A DNA stretch of 64,000 bases from a virus (IMGVR_UViG_3300009375_000001:1-64000); one strand, 5' to 3'; positions 32,918 to 42,616 are shown, counted from the stretch's first letter. Translations and numbers: made by a program. Notes: a model not told the origin generated them from the letters alone.

Positions 32918-33229
32918 TTACATTGAACGTCTACATTTTTTATATCTTTCACGAGAACGTGCTAAATCAGGATCGTTACTTGCCATTTCGCCATCAGCAA
33001 CGTCTTCTTTATTCTTATCGTAAATTGCTTTTAAGTGTTTACATTTATCACGTTCTTCTTCAGTAACTTCTTCAACGTCTTCTTTCGCAAACAAAGTAGT
33101 TGCAATAGAACGTTTCATTGTGTCTAATTTGTCTGCAACACGTGATGCCAATTCACTATTAAATGCACTTTTAAAATCATTCGCTTTTTTAGATCTTGCA
33201 TATTTGATCATTTTTTCTAAATTATTCAT
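32918..33229 (-). CDS. Prohead core protein, gp68-like
   Basis: 103 aa. ANDFKSAFNSELASRVADKLDTMKRSIATTLF is the helical pattern common in small prohead core proteins encoded between portal and protease (T4 gp67/gp68 region). C-terminal half is charged, with KCRRSM at the end. GGAG site eight bases after the gp20 stop. Assigned mainly on position and pattern. Confidence 0.6.
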   Translation of the reverse strand: MNNLEKMIKYARSKKANDFKSAFNSELASRVADKLDTMKRSIATTLFAKEDVEEVTEEERDKCKHLKAIYDKNKEDVADGEMASNDPDLARSRERYKKCRRSM

Positions 33230-33237
33230 AATTTCTC

Positions 33238-34737
33238 CTAATATGTATCGTCTGCATCACCATCGTCGTCTGTTGGTGTATTTTCTTTTTCTTTAGCCAT
33301 CAATTTATCCATGGCACTAATTTCTTCATCAGTCTGCATAAGAATGTTTTTACGAACCCATTCTATAGAATAATAACGACCAATCATTTCACCATTAGTA
33401 ATTGTATCAAGCATTTCTAGTCTAGTATTCATCATTTCAAGTTTCTTTATTTCACTAAAGTAACCATCATCTGCAAAAATAAAATCAATATTTTCTTTAT
33501 ACGAATTCCACTCACCATTACTTATAATACCTTTGGCAATAAGTTGTGTTCTCAATAAAGTATAAAATAAATCCGAAAAACGTTTTCTTAGTTTAGTAAC
33601 AAACTTTGTAAACTTAATTTCATCTCTACTAATTTCACCACCACGACTGAAGCCCCAAGTTTGTTCTTGTTCCATACGTGATGGAGGTACATGAAGTGAT
33701 TGATATACTTTCTTTTGAAAATACATTACATCTTCCATATCACCTAAATTTTGTCCACCAGGCAATGTAGTAACTTCTGTCCCTCTACCACCTTCTTTAC
33801 GTGGTAACCAGAAATCTTCCATCATTGACATAGTATCTTTACCGTCTTTGACTTTACCTGAACTAGCATCATAAACCATTTTGTTTTTGAACTTGTTCAT
33901 AATGTTTCTTAGATATTGCTCTGCCTTTGTTTTAGGTAGATTACCAACATCAATATAAAACACACGACGCTCTGGAGCACGTGTAATTCTGTAAATCACC
34001 ATCGCATCTTCTAACATACGAAGTTGATTAATAGGTTTCATTGCTTTATGTAAATAAGACAATGTAACTTCTTTATCGCTGTCAAATAAACCACTATCTG
34101 CAACGGCAATAGTTTCATCTGCAACTTTAAGTGTTTGAAGACCTCCTACACCTGTTGTGGTGTATAACCAGTATTCTTCTACATCTTTAATTATTTCTAT
34201 ACCGTTTTTATCTTTATCTTTTGTAACTTCTTTAACTTTTTTGATATCTAGAGCATCAATATATCTCAACTCTTTAATACCTTTTTTGACATTTTCATTG
34301 TCAAAAATAATGTGATAGTGAATTGCACCATCAACGTACCAACGCTTAAAAATATCAGGGCCTGCATTATTGAATTCTAACTTTTTACAAATAGTTGCAA
34401 ATTCTTCTGCAATAGTCGTTTTAATATTTTCAGATACATCTAATTTTTCTAAATGTATTTGTACTGCGTCTTTATATGGATCTAATACAACTGCTTCATT
34501 AACCACATCATCAATAGCAAGTTCTGCTTCTGGGTTTTGTGCAGTATTTCTGTATTGTCCAATTAAATCTTTCTGGTTTTTGAAAGATATATCAAAATTA
34601 GTGGAGAAGGCATTAATACCTCCTCCGTTGATAACAGTGGAACCGTCATTTAAATCCGGCGGTACAAAAGAGTTTGTCCCCTTTTCAATTACCGCCGAAC
34701 CTAACTGTTTTTCGATCTTATAACCAAATAATTCCAT
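33238..34737 (-). CDS. 20: Portal vertex protein gp20
   Basis: 499 aa. Diagnostic segments: YRNTAQNPEAELAIDDVVNEAVV, ITRAPERRVFYIDVGNLPKTKAEQYLRNIMNKFKNK, TLPGGQNLGDMEDVMYFQKKVYQSLHVPPSR. It forms the dodecameric portal for DNA entry and exit and nucleates prohead assembly. Late box 32 bases upstream. Confidence 0.96.
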   Translation of the reverse strand: MELFGYKIEKQLGSAVIEKGTNSFVPPDLNDGSTVINGGGINAFSTNFDISFKNQKDLIGQYRNTAQNPEAELAIDDVVNEAVVLDPYKDAVQIHLEKLDVSENIKTTIAEEFATICKKLEFNNAGPDIFKRWYVDGAIHYHIIFDNENVKKGIKELRYIDALDIKKVKEVTKDKDKNGIEIIKDVEEYWLYTTTGVGGLQTLKVADETIAVADSGLFDSDKEVTLSYLHKAMKPINQLRMLEDAMVIYRITRAPERRVFYIDVGNLPKTKAEQYLRNIMNKFKNKMVYDASSGKVKDGKDTMSMMEDFWLPRKEGGRGTEVTTLPGGQNLGDMEDVMYFQKKVYQSLHVPPSRMEQEQTWGFSRGGEISRDEIKFTKFVTKLRKRFSDLFYTLLRTQLIAKGIISNGEWNSYKENIDFIFADDGYFSEIKKLEMMNTRLEMLDTITNGEMIGRYYSIEWVRKNILMQTDEEISAMDKLMAKEKENTPTDDDGDADDTY

Positions 34738-34768
34738 AACTTACCTTAACTGTATAATATTGTAATAA

Positions 34769-34776
34769 TATTTATA
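34769..34776 (-). promoter_or_regulatory. Late promoter box of gp20
   Basis: Exact TATAAATA on the minus strand, 32 bases before the gp20 ATG. Confidence 0.7.
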
Positions 34777-34788
34777 ACAGTTTATAGA

Positions 34789-35301
34789 TTAGTTGTTACC
34801 ACTATTATCGTGAGTAATAGAGAAAGTAACAGTGTACTCTTGAACAGCATCAGTAGTTTCCCAAGAAAGGTCAATAGCACCAATCTCTGAAGGCCAACCG
34901 TAAAGGTCAACTTCTGAATCTAGCAAGTCACCTAATGCTCTATCTTTAGGTGTAACTGTTAAAGTCCTATGATGATCATCAGGTGTGTTGCCATCACTAC
35001 CAAAAGAATGGAAACCTTGGATCTCTGATTGCCACTCTAATAACTGGTGTCTGATTGACATTCTCTCGTCGTTGATAATAGTAACAGTCCAGTCTTGGAA
35101 CGTTCTGTCGCCAGGAACTTTTAATTTACGGTTCTGATATGGAACTTCAACAATACCAACAGAAGTTGCTGGTAAAGAAGCGGCTTTACATACAAACGTT
35201 TGATCCTGACCTGCTAACCCAATAGATACTTCAAACAGATTAGGGCGTGCATAGTTAGAAGAACCACTTTGGAGTTGTGAACTAAAGTTATCGTAATTCA
35301 T
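34789..35301 (-). CDS. 19: Tail tube protein gp19
   Basis: 170 aa (T4 gp19 163). ARPNLFEVSI, FVCKAASLPATSVGIVEVPYQNRKLKVPGDRTFQDWTVTI and the C-terminal GAIDLSWETTDAVQEYTVTFSI are typical of tail tube subunits. Stacked hexamers form the DNA channel inside the sheath. GGAG site; directly after gp18. Confidence 0.93.
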   Translation of the reverse strand: MNYDNFSSQLQSGSSNYARPNLFEVSIGLAGQDQTFVCKAASLPATSVGIVEVPYQNRKLKVPGDRTFQDWTVTIINDERMSIRHQLLEWQSEIQGFHSFGSDGNTPDDHHRTLTVTPKDRALGDLLDSEVDLYGWPSEIGAIDLSWETTDAVQEYTVTFSITHDNSGNN

Positions 35302-35316
35302 TTCAATTCTCCTATA

Positions 35317-36924
35317 TTATACCTGACCGATAACTTCAGAGAAGTCAACGCCAGTTTTAGTTGCAACAAAATTCAACGTAATGTAGTTAATTGATTTTGA
35401 TGGTTTAATGAACATACTTGCAACAAACTGGTTACCATCGATAACTTCAGGAGTGTTGTTAGTTTCGTCACATTGAACATAAAAGTCGTACATACCTTGT
35501 TTACCCTTAATTCCTGCAAGGAATGGGTTTACCATATTTACGAAGTTTCTACGAGTGTACTTGTTATTAAACTCAAACAAGAAATACTTAGCAGAAATTG
35601 CAATTGCTTTCTCAAGTACAATAAACAATCTACGAACATTGATTCTATCAAATGCAGAAGGTTTTGTAAGTAAAGTTCTATCACCCCAAAGTACAGTACC
35701 TTGGCCTGGGAAAGAAACAATTGGGTTAATACCATTCGGAAGCATATACAATTGGTCACGATGAGCAGTAGATGGGTTGTATGCCAACTTAACTACACCT
35801 TTAATTTGACCACGGTTTAGACCAGCAGGTGACCACCAAGCGTCACGATTTGCATCAGTGTATGCAAGTAGACCTGCAGTATCACCACTAAAGCCAATCC
35901 AACGATAAGTATCATTATACTTGTCATATGTGTACTTGTAGTTTGCGTCTAAAGAACCGTAAGATGAAGCAACGTTAAACGATGTATCTTTACGTGAAGC
36001 AATAACGTTTGCAACAGCATTAGATGCTCCACCAACATTTACTACGTCTTCTTTAGCAGGCGAAAGCATCGCCATACAATCTTTACGTTGTTCTGCAACT
36101 TGTTCAACCATATACTTTTCAACAGCATAACATACTGCTTTAGGTTCATTAGAAACACCACCAGCAATTAAGATAGAAACGTTTATATCATCAGCATTAG
36201 ATAACTCGTCCCAACCTAATTTGTAGTCGTCTTCACCAACACCAGTATCAACACCATCAGCAAAAACAACACTATTTACACCATTAGTGATGTTGCTACT
36301 AACTGCTAAAATTAACTTTGATGTATCGTTAATAACCTTTTCAACGAAAATATTATTTCCGTCTGCATTCACATTACCATCAGTTAAAGAAACGATATGT
36401 GCTTCTGCAACTTCACCATCAACTAAAACAGCAATTGCCATTTCATCATTTGATGAACTAGGTGATACATCAAATGCACCAGCATATGACCAAGTGGCAT
36501 AACCAGTTTCGTCTGATGTTTCAACTGTAATTGAGTTACCATATTCGCCTGGGTAACGTGCATAAAAATCTTCTGTTAATGTACCTGAATCCATTTGTGT
36601 TTCAAAATCTTCAGAATTCTTAATCAAAACACCTGTTCCAGATGCGTTAGCATTTGTAGCAGTAGCATCAACTACACGTACAACTTGTAGTGAATTTGCA
36701 TAAGATAAGAAAGCCGCAGAAGTTAAAAACGCTGGGTATGAAGTTGCATCTGGTTTACCAAAGGTACTAATTAGATTGCTCTCTGAAACCACTAAAGTTG
36801 CATCAAAGCAAGGGCCCCAAGTGAAACGACCAACTGTAGCACCAAGGCTAGTAGCAACTGCAGGGATAGACGTACTCAAATCGATTTCTTTCGTTTGAAC
36901 GCCTGGACTTAATTGAAATCCCAT
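35317..36924 (-). CDS. 18: Tail sheath protein gp18
   Basis: 535 aa from the ATG at 36924 (MGFQLSPGVQTKEIDLSTSI), preferred because GGAG is seven bases upstream; the ATG at 36930 lies one base from it. Conserved SPGVQTKEIDLS, TVGRFTWGPC, PAGLNRGQIKGVVKLAYNPSTAHRDQLY, INVRRLFIVLEKAI. Contractile sheath subunit. Confidence 0.95.
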   Translation of the reverse strand: MGFQLSPGVQTKEIDLSTSIPAVATSLGATVGRFTWGPCFDATLVVSESNLISTFGKPDATSYPAFLTSAAFLSYANSLQVVRVVDATATNANASGTGVLIKNSEDFETQMDSGTLTEDFYARYPGEYGNSITVETSDETGYATWSYAGAFDVSPSSSNDEMAIAVLVDGEVAEAHIVSLTDGNVNADGNNIFVEKVINDTSKLILAVSSNITNGVNSVVFADGVDTGVGEDDYKLGWDELSNADDINVSILIAGGVSNEPKAVCYAVEKYMVEQVAEQRKDCMAMLSPAKEDVVNVGGASNAVANVIASRKDTSFNVASSYGSLDANYKYTYDKYNDTYRWIGFSGDTAGLLAYTDANRDAWWSPAGLNRGQIKGVVKLAYNPSTAHRDQLYMLPNGINPIVSFPGQGTVLWGDRTLLTKPSAFDRINVRRLFIVLEKAIAISAKYFLFEFNNKYTRRNFVNMVNPFLAGIKGKQGMYDFYVQCDETNNTPEVIDGNQFVASMFIKPSKSINYITLNFVATKTGVDFSEVIGQV

Positions 36925-36983
36925 TGTCATTCTCCTATATTAAATAAAATAAATTTGTCGAAACATTATTATTTCGATACTAT

Positions 36984-36991
36984 TATTTATA
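36984..36991 (-). promoter_or_regulatory. Late promoter box of gp18/gp19
   Basis: Exact TATAAATA on the minus strand, about 60 bases before the gp18 ATG and after gp17. Confidence 0.7.
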
Positions 36992-37003
36992 AAATAGGAG
37001 TTT

Positions 37004-38593
37004 TTAAAACAATATGTTACCAAACTCTTCTTGTGTTGTCCATACCTCACCCCCCTCTACAAGAACTTCTTCAGTACCTCCGTCATCTATAAAACCAAAT
37101 GGTGCTAAATCTTGTTCGATTTGATTAATTTTAGTTTGATATAAACGAACACGTAGTTCCATATCAGTCAATTCTTTGAATTCTGGTTGAGTAGATAACC
37201 ACCCAAACATAACAAGACCCATTACCATATCATCGTGTCCATTACCTTCTGCGGCCCAAGACTTTCCTTTAACAATAAACATTGATAATTCTGAAATTGT
37301 ACTCATATCATTAATAATCAATTTATCTTGCTCGATTAAATCCTTCAAATTAGAACAACCAATTGCTTTAACCCTACTTGTCATTTTACGACCAAGTTTA
37401 TTATGAACACCAGATTCATTAATAGTATTATCATATTCTAAATCATAATGAAGAATATTGGCAACTTCAGCGCCAGGACCATTTGATTCAATAATAACAG
37501 TAGCATTATTATAAGCCTCTGCAGTAGTCATAATATAATGTGGAAATAATAATGGTGAAATTTCGTTTGACCTATAAGTGGCAACTTGTTTAAATGGTAA
37601 TTTAGAAACATCAATAATATTCATTGTTGAATAGTCTTGACCCCTACCTTCAGCAACATCAATAGCAATTACATAAGAGTTACCTTCAACAGTTTCTTCA
37701 TAAACTTTTAATTCATCTTTCGTATAGATAGGATCTTTCATCACCAAAGAATGTAATTTAGCAGGAGCAATTAACGTACCTGCAGAACCTAAGAATTCAC
37801 ATTCAAATTCTTGTTTAAATTGTTCTTCAGACGTGTTTTGAATTGTTTCTTCCCTCCATTTATCATCACGGCCAGGAACGTCCCAGTAATTAATTTCAAA
37901 TGCTTTGTATGTGTTTCTTTTTTCAACAGCGTCCATCCACATTTTATAGAAATGGTTCATACCATTAGGTGTTGATACAATGATTACTTTAGAATCTTTA
38001 CCTGAAGAAATTGTAGGATATACTGAACGGAAGAAATCTTCTGCCATACTTTGTTGTACGAACGCAAACTCATCAAGGAAAATCAAGTTAAATGAATAAC
38101 CACGAATTGAACTGGATGATGTAGAACCGGCCATAATTCTAGAACCGTTTTCAAGTTCAATAGAACCTTTGTTCCATTCCATCACACCTTGCTGTAACCA
38201 CATCGGCAATTTTTCATATGCCATTTGAAGGCGTCCAAGCAATTCACGTGACGTTGCTGATTTATTTGCAAGAATAGCAATATTCTTTTGGTCATTGAAA
38301 AGAACATAATGAAGCATAAACGCAAGTGATGTTTGCGATTTACCCGACTGACGTGGACACTTAACAATTGTGAAACGTGATTCGTAAAGTGTATTAATAA
38401 GTTTTTCTTGGAACGGATACAATTCAAATTTCATCAAACCTTTATCAAGGTTTACAATATGAATGTAGTTCTTTACAAAGTAAATAGGGTCGTCCCTACA
38501 CTTCACATATTCTTTGATTTGTTCTTCGGTGTAGTCAATATCGACGTTTTGACGTTTAAGGTTTGGATTACCGAGATATATTGTCTTTGCCAT
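37004..38593 (-). CDS. 17: Terminase large subunit gp17
   Basis: 529 aa. ATPase: Walker A KCPRQSGKS at residues 78-86, Walker B LIFLDEFAF with D174-E175, coupling motif VSTPNG. RNase H-like nuclease: VIAIDVAEGRGQDYS near 312 and VIIESNGPG. It cuts concatemers and drives DNA into the portal. C-terminus somewhat shorter than T4's. Confidence 0.96.
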   Translation of the reverse strand: MAKTIYLGNPNLKRQNVDIDYTEEQIKEYVKCRDDPIYFVKNYIHIVNLDKGLMKFELYPFQEKLINTLYESRFTIVKCPRQSGKSQTSLAFMLHYVLFNDQKNIAILANKSATSRELLGRLQMAYEKLPMWLQQGVMEWNKGSIELENGSRIMAGSTSSSSIRGYSFNLIFLDEFAFVQQSMAEDFFRSVYPTISSGKDSKVIIVSTPNGMNHFYKMWMDAVEKRNTYKAFEINYWDVPGRDDKWREETIQNTSEEQFKQEFECEFLGSAGTLIAPAKLHSLVMKDPIYTKDELKVYEETVEGNSYVIAIDVAEGRGQDYSTMNIIDVSKLPFKQVATYRSNEISPLLFPHYIMTTAEAYNNATVIIESNGPGAEVANILHYDLEYDNTINESGVHNKLGRKMTSRVKAIGCSNLKDLIEQDKLIINDMSTISELSMFIVKGKSWAAEGNGHDDMVMGLVMFGWLSTQPEFKELTDMELRVRLYQTKINQIEQDLAPFGFIDDGGTEEVLVEGGEVWTTQEEFGNILF

Positions 38594-38617
38594 AATATAA
38601 ATTAACCTTTATTTTAG

Positions 38618-38815
38618 TTACCTATCTAAAATATCATTACAAATAACTTCACGTTCTTCGTCAGTATATGACTCCCATTTTTGTAATTCTTCAATAGATA
38701 GTTTGCATATTTCACAACCAGTAAAATCATTATTCATTTTGTGGTTATTTGGGTTTGGACAAGGGGACATTGCGACGCATTGACTAATAAATTTTGCTTT
38801 TTGGTTTTCATTCAT
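38618..38815 (-). CDS. Small Cys-containing protein between terminase genes
   Basis: 65 aa. C13, C19, H25 and a CEIC knuckle (residues 34-37) could form one zinc site (CPNPNNHKMNNDFTGCEIC). C-terminal half is acidic and helical. Overlaps the next-upstream gene by eight bases. Unknown function; position between gp16 and gp17. Confidence 0.5.
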   Translation of the reverse strand: MNENQKAKFISQCVAMSPCPNPNNHKMNNDFTGCEICKLSIEELQKWESYTDEEREVICNDILDR

Positions 38816-39131
38816 TATATTTATCCTCTAATACATCTAATCTTTTATTTACTTTCTTCCATCTTGACATATCACCTGCTTCGTGTTTCAATATTTCTTG
38901 TCTAGCAAAGTTCCTCACTTTTTCTGGCATTTCTTTTCTTTCTTGTACAAATGATAATATCTTATCTTGATTGTCGTGTAATGTTTTGACTTCTTTTATA
39001 ACGTCCATAATATTCATAGCAATGAACATTGTACCTGCGATACCAACAACCATACCTAATGATTGTAATCGTGTTTCTCGTCTATGTTTATATAATACTT
39101 CGTTTTTAATTTGTTGGTTTAAATTTGTCAT
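38808..39131 (-). CDS. Small single-span membrane protein
   Basis: 107 aa. Basic N-terminus (residues 1-22), hydrophobic segment 24-44 (LGMVVGIAGTMFIAMNIMDVI), then a charged coiled coil to the end. Overlaps the gp16 stop (ATGA). Not recognised; its place inside the terminase block is unusual for a membrane protein. Confidence 0.5.
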   Translation of the reverse strand: MTNLNQQIKNEVLYKHRRETRLQSLGMVVGIAGTMFIAMNIMDVIKEVKTLHDNQDKILSFVQERKEMPEKVRNFARQEILKHEAGDMSRWKKVNKRLDVLEDKYNE

Positions 39132-39607
39132 TTTATATCTTTGCCCTTTAACATTGCTTGTAAATCGGCAGTCGAACCAACATATAGATTATTATGAGTG
39201 GTCGTATTACCGCTTGGTTTTTCCCCTTTCATAATCTGTAATTCTTTCTGTATTTTCATCAACTCCATAGTTGAATCTGTTACTGTCTTTATTAATCCAC
39301 CAGCAACTTCGTATGCTCTTGGATGTTCCATTTCTTTTGCTAACTTAACAATACCTTCTAGTGCTTCGTTTCCACGTTCGACTAAATTGTATAAATTATC
39401 TCTAGCATATTCATAATCGACATTCAAATCACCTGTATCTGCATTAGACTTAACTTCAACTCTAGGTGCAATACCACGTTCCTTACCTGAACTTAAAACT
39501 TCAACTTCGGTTACTTCTACGGTTTCTGGGTGTTCAAATTCAGCAATAATATCATCTGCTAAACCTAACTCCTCATCAAGTTTTTCTGCAATGGTTTTCT
39601 TTGTCAT
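39128..39607 (-). CDS. 16: Terminase small subunit gp16
   Basis: 159 aa (T4 gp16 164). DYEYARDNLYNLVERGNEALEGIVKLAKEMEHPRAYEVAGGLIKTVTDSTMELMKIQKE is diagnostic of gp16 oligomerisation helices. It regulates gp17 and recognises DNA for packaging. Confidence 0.9.
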   Translation of the reverse strand: MTKKTIAEKLDEELGLADDIIAEFEHPETVEVTEVEVLSSGKERGIAPRVEVKSNADTGDLNVDYEYARDNLYNLVERGNEALEGIVKLAKEMEHPRAYEVAGGLIKTVTDSTMELMKIQKELQIMKGEKPSGNTTTHNNLYVGSTADLQAMLKGKDIK

Positions 39608-39622
39608 AATATAATTCCATAA

Positions 39623-40438
39623 TTAAACAGGCCAATTAACTTCGGTCACTGTGTCTGTATCTGTAGAATCGTCTGGGTTATCTGGATGACCAACTTCAAC
39701 TTTAGTTGTCCAGACGTCATTTACACCAGCAGTTAATGGATCAACTGATTCTTTAACTTGTTCCATAATTGGTGCATTTGTCAAATCAAAATCACCATCA
39801 TCACCTGCAAGTTTGTAGTTTGCAATGATTTCTTTAATAATTTTACCATCTGTAATAGGTGGATACATATTACCCTTCATTACAAAATCTAATGTCCAAT
39901 TTACAATACGATGTTCACCGAAATCACCTTCAAATTCATCAGTCATAGTAACACCACTAAGTACAATAGGAACATCACGTTCTACATTAAGTTGTGGTAC
40001 TTCTTCAATAACAACATTAAAATCTGGTTGAAAATAAGGTAATATTTGTTCAATTATTTGTAAACCATCGTCCATATAATCTACGTAAATATCTAACGTA
40101 AAGTTAAAATTATATGGGATAGGAGAAAAGTGTTTGTATGCTTTATCTGAATCTTCATGGTCATAACGATATTCATTCATTTGATTACCGGCACGTGTTA
40201 AATCAATTTCAACACCATTCATAATAAATCCCATACGTGGAACTTGACGATTCTTTTTGGTATCTTTAATTAATCTAGCAAGATATTTCTTTTGTGATTC
40301 ATATGCAATAGGAACTTTAATATCTTTAATTAAAGTACCATCTGATTCTTTTCTTTGGACGTGAATATTATTAAATACTGAAGCAAAAGCAACAATAAGT
40401 TTACGAGTAGAACCGTGATAAAAAGTAGTACCAAACAT
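39623..40438 (-). CDS. 15: Tail sheath terminator gp15
   Basis: 271 aa (T4 gp15 272). Start MFGTTFYHGSTRKLIVAFASVFNNIHVQR; KVPIAYESQKKYL and VPRMGFIMNGVEID match family landmarks. It ends the sheath and connects tail to neck. Sits between gp14 and gp16 as in T4. Confidence 0.9.
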   Translation of the reverse strand: MFGTTFYHGSTRKLIVAFASVFNNIHVQRKESDGTLIKDIKVPIAYESQKKYLARLIKDTKKNRQVPRMGFIMNGVEIDLTRAGNQMNEYRYDHEDSDKAYKHFSPIPYNFNFTLDIYVDYMDDGLQIIEQILPYFQPDFNVVIEEVPQLNVERDVPIVLSGVTMTDEFEGDFGEHRIVNWTLDFVMKGNMYPPITDGKIIKEIIANYKLAGDDGDFDLTNAPIMEQVKESVDPLTAGVNDVWTTKVEVGHPDNPDDSTDTDTVTEVNWPV

Positions 40439-40442
40439 AATA

Positions 40443-41054
40443 TTATCCTATTGTTCCAAATGGGTTCATTTCTTCAAAATTAAGAACGTCGTCATCTTCT
40501 AAATCCCAATCAGGGGTATTAAGTTCATTATTTAATGAAGTTTGAATATCTGCTTCAAGACCTTCAATTTCTGTATCTGTAACATCAATACTTTCGTGGT
40601 CATATTCCCAAGGTTTAAGATTAACTTGCCAAACGTGTTGTGGACCATCGGGAGTTGGGTAAAAAGAAGAATCGTTACCAACAAACGTTACTTCAAATAA
40701 TGCTTCTAGGTCACCAAAATATAATAAATCACCTGCAATTGGTGTATCATCATCTGTAGAAACTGTTTCTTCTGCAAACTCTTTCTTTGTGAAAGATACC
40801 TTCATTTCATCGGTTACTTGTACTCCAAACTTTGAATAGAAGTCACCAATATCACCATAATCTTGGTATTCATCTACAAGAATATTTAATGTCCATACAG
40901 TATCAAAATGTGAAGTTGGATCCTCACCAAAAATAGGATCTAAGTTTTTGTACTTACGTGGTAGGTACTTGGCTTCAAACCCAATAACTTGTACTATTTC
41001 TTCCACCATTGATTTAATCATTGGTGATTTTGACATATTGTCGAACATACCCAT
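40443..41054 (-). CDS. 14: Neck protein gp14
   Basis: 203 aa, shorter than T4 gp14 but similar to marine forms. VIGFEAKYLPRKYKNLDPIFGEDPTSHF and DIGDFYSKFGVQVTDEMKVSFTKKEF mark the family. Forms the neck with gp13. Four-base gap to gp15. Confidence 0.85.
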   Translation of the reverse strand: MGMFDNMSKSPMIKSMVEEIVQVIGFEAKYLPRKYKNLDPIFGEDPTSHFDTVWTLNILVDEYQDYGDIGDFYSKFGVQVTDEMKVSFTKKEFAEETVSTDDDTPIAGDLLYFGDLEALFEVTFVGNDSSFYPTPDGPQHVWQVNLKPWEYDHESIDVTDTEIEGLEADIQTSLNNELNTPDWDLEDDDVLNFEEMNPFGTIG

Positions 41055-41058
41055 TATA

Positions 41059-41937
41059 TTAACCTACAAGAAAGTTAGTTGGTATTTCGTAATTCAATGA
41101 GAATTCTTCTTCTAATCTTTGAATTTCTTCATTTGCTTCATCAAATAACTGTTGACCATTTACAACAATTCCACCAGGCAATGGCATACCATCAAATTGC
41201 TTCATATTAGAACCCCATTGCTTTTTAAGTAATGCAGTCACATATTTTTTAATCCATTCGTCGTTATATACGTCAAGTGCGTATGATGTAGATTCATCTG
41301 GTTCAACTGCAACAAATGCCCTAACAATAATTCTACTACCATTGTACCATTTGCTTCCAGCAGTAGTACATTTAGATTCTGTGTCGTATGCTGTCCAAGT
41401 TTCAGAAGCACCTGTACAAGCAGTTTCGTCTGTGTAAGAAGTATCTGAACAAACACCTTTAACATTACATGATGGACCTAGAATAGTTCCAGAATGAGAG
41501 TATAAACGATTATTTGCTTTATTGTAAGTGAATGTACGGTCTGGGTTGAAGTAATCAGAAATAAGATCTAAATGTTGCATAGTCATTTCAAAATATTGCA
41601 TATTGACTTTAGTCATATCAAACATCTGATCCATCATAATTCTATAACGAACATCATTCATCGCTTCAGAAGAATATGCACCAGGCTCATAAATACGTGT
41701 AACTGCAACAATACCATCATCTAATGTTAAGTATTGGTTTGCTTCATCTGTAGCAACAAACCTAATTGTAATAAACTTTTCTTCAACACCATCGAAATGT
41801 CGTTCAACGAATAATTGAATAGCATCGTCAATACGGTCATATGCTTGAGTGTCGTCCACTTGTATTTCTACCTTTGGATAACCCAATCTACGATATGCGT
41901 ATTCTTTTAATTCTGTTGCTGATTGTAACTTTGCCAT
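41059..41937 (-). CDS. 13: Neck protein gp13 with a cysteine-repeat insertion
   Basis: 292 aa. N-terminal ELKEYAYRRLGYPKVEIQVDDTQAYDRIDDAIQLFVERHFDG is typical gp13. Residues ~155-200 hold an insertion with C-S-D...T...C...TW spacing (CSDTSYTDETACTGASETW, then a half-repeat ending KCTTAGSKW) that recurs in the tail-fibre genes at 53291 and 56983. The rest resumes the gp13 C-terminus. Near-late-box TAATAAATAG lies upstream but is not exact. Confidence 0.87.
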   Translation of the reverse strand: MAKLQSATELKEYAYRRLGYPKVEIQVDDTQAYDRIDDAIQLFVERHFDGVEEKFITIRFVATDEANQYLTLDDGIVAVTRIYEPGAYSSEAMNDVRYRIMMDQMFDMTKVNMQYFEMTMQHLDLISDYFNPDRTFTYNKANNRLYSHSGTILGPSCNVKGVCSDTSYTDETACTGASETWTAYDTESKCTTAGSKWYNGSRIIVRAFVAVEPDESTSYALDVYNDEWIKKYVTALLKKQWGSNMKQFDGMPLPGGIVVNGQQLFDEANEEIQRLEEEFSLNYEIPTNFLVG

Positions 41938-41956
41938 AATTCTTCTCTTATATTAA

Positions 41957-42310
41957 CTATTTATTAGTCCTTTTTAGATTACAATGTTGATAGTCGCAAT
42001 GCGATTCTACATCAACTTGCCACTTCCACTTAAAACGTAAAATAGTATATGTGAATGCAAGAATAGACAAACTAAACATACCTTGTATCAATACACAAGC
42101 AATAGCAAAATCTGTCGGTTCTAATATTTGTCTGATGAACTCGAAATTGTATGAATGAAGTGTCGAACTAATACCACCTAGTAGTATTGACGAACGAGCA
42201 TAAACTGAATAAAACTTTCGATGTTTTAGAGCAAATAAAAATCCACCAATACCAAGTGTAGCACCTAGTATTGCCAAAAGCATCTCTAAATCAAATAAAA
42301 AACTAATCAT
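41957..42310 (-). CDS. Small multi-span membrane protein, possible holin
   Basis: About 117 aa from ATG 42310 (a GTG at 42322 is the alternative). Three hydrophobic segments at about residues 9-30, 40-55 and 69-90 (numbered from the ATG), with a basic, Cys/His-containing tail (ESHCDYQHCNLKR). Overlaps or abuts the XhlA-like gene. Holin-like topology and pairing suggest lysis, unproven; no endolysin is in the window. Confidence 0.5.
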   Translation of the reverse strand: MISFLFDLEMLLAILGATLGIGGFLFALKHRKFYSVYARSSILLGGISSTLHSYNFEFIRQILEPTDFAIACVLIQGMFSLSILAFTYTILRFKWKWQVDVESHCDYQHCNLKRTNK

Positions 42311-42314
42311 ACCA

Positions 42315-42569
42315 TCATCCACCCTTTATCCAATATATTACTAAACCAATAACAGCAGATGCCACTAACCAAAAGAATCGTTCACCATTACCAATCTGTA
42401 TTTGATTGGTTGCGATATCGACATTTTGTGATGAACTCTGCTCAAGTAACTTATCTACCTTACCCTCAATGACCTCTGTCTTATTATAGACAGTTTTCAT
42501 TTGCTCCTCAAGTCTAGTAATTCGTTCTTTCATAATATCAATCGAGTCCCTAATTTCTTTATCTTCCAT
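42315..42569 (-). CDS. XhlA-like coiled-coil/tail-anchored membrane protein
   Basis: 84 aa. Residues 1-50 form a coiled coil (RITRLEEQMKTVYNKTEVIEGKVDKLLEQ); residues 63-81 are one membrane span (RFFWLVASAVIGLVIYWIKGG). This is the haemolysin XhlA layout, often next to a holin. Late box at 42617-42624. First gene of the neck/terminase block in transcription order. Confidence 0.55.
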   Translation of the reverse strand: MEDKEIRDSIDIMKERITRLEEQMKTVYNKTEVIEGKVDKLLEQSSSQNVDIATNQIQIGNGERFFWLVASAVIGLVIYWIKGG

Positions 42570-42616
42570 AGGGTTTCCTTGTTATATTGTCGTTATACAT
42601 ATTAACGTAATTGGTA

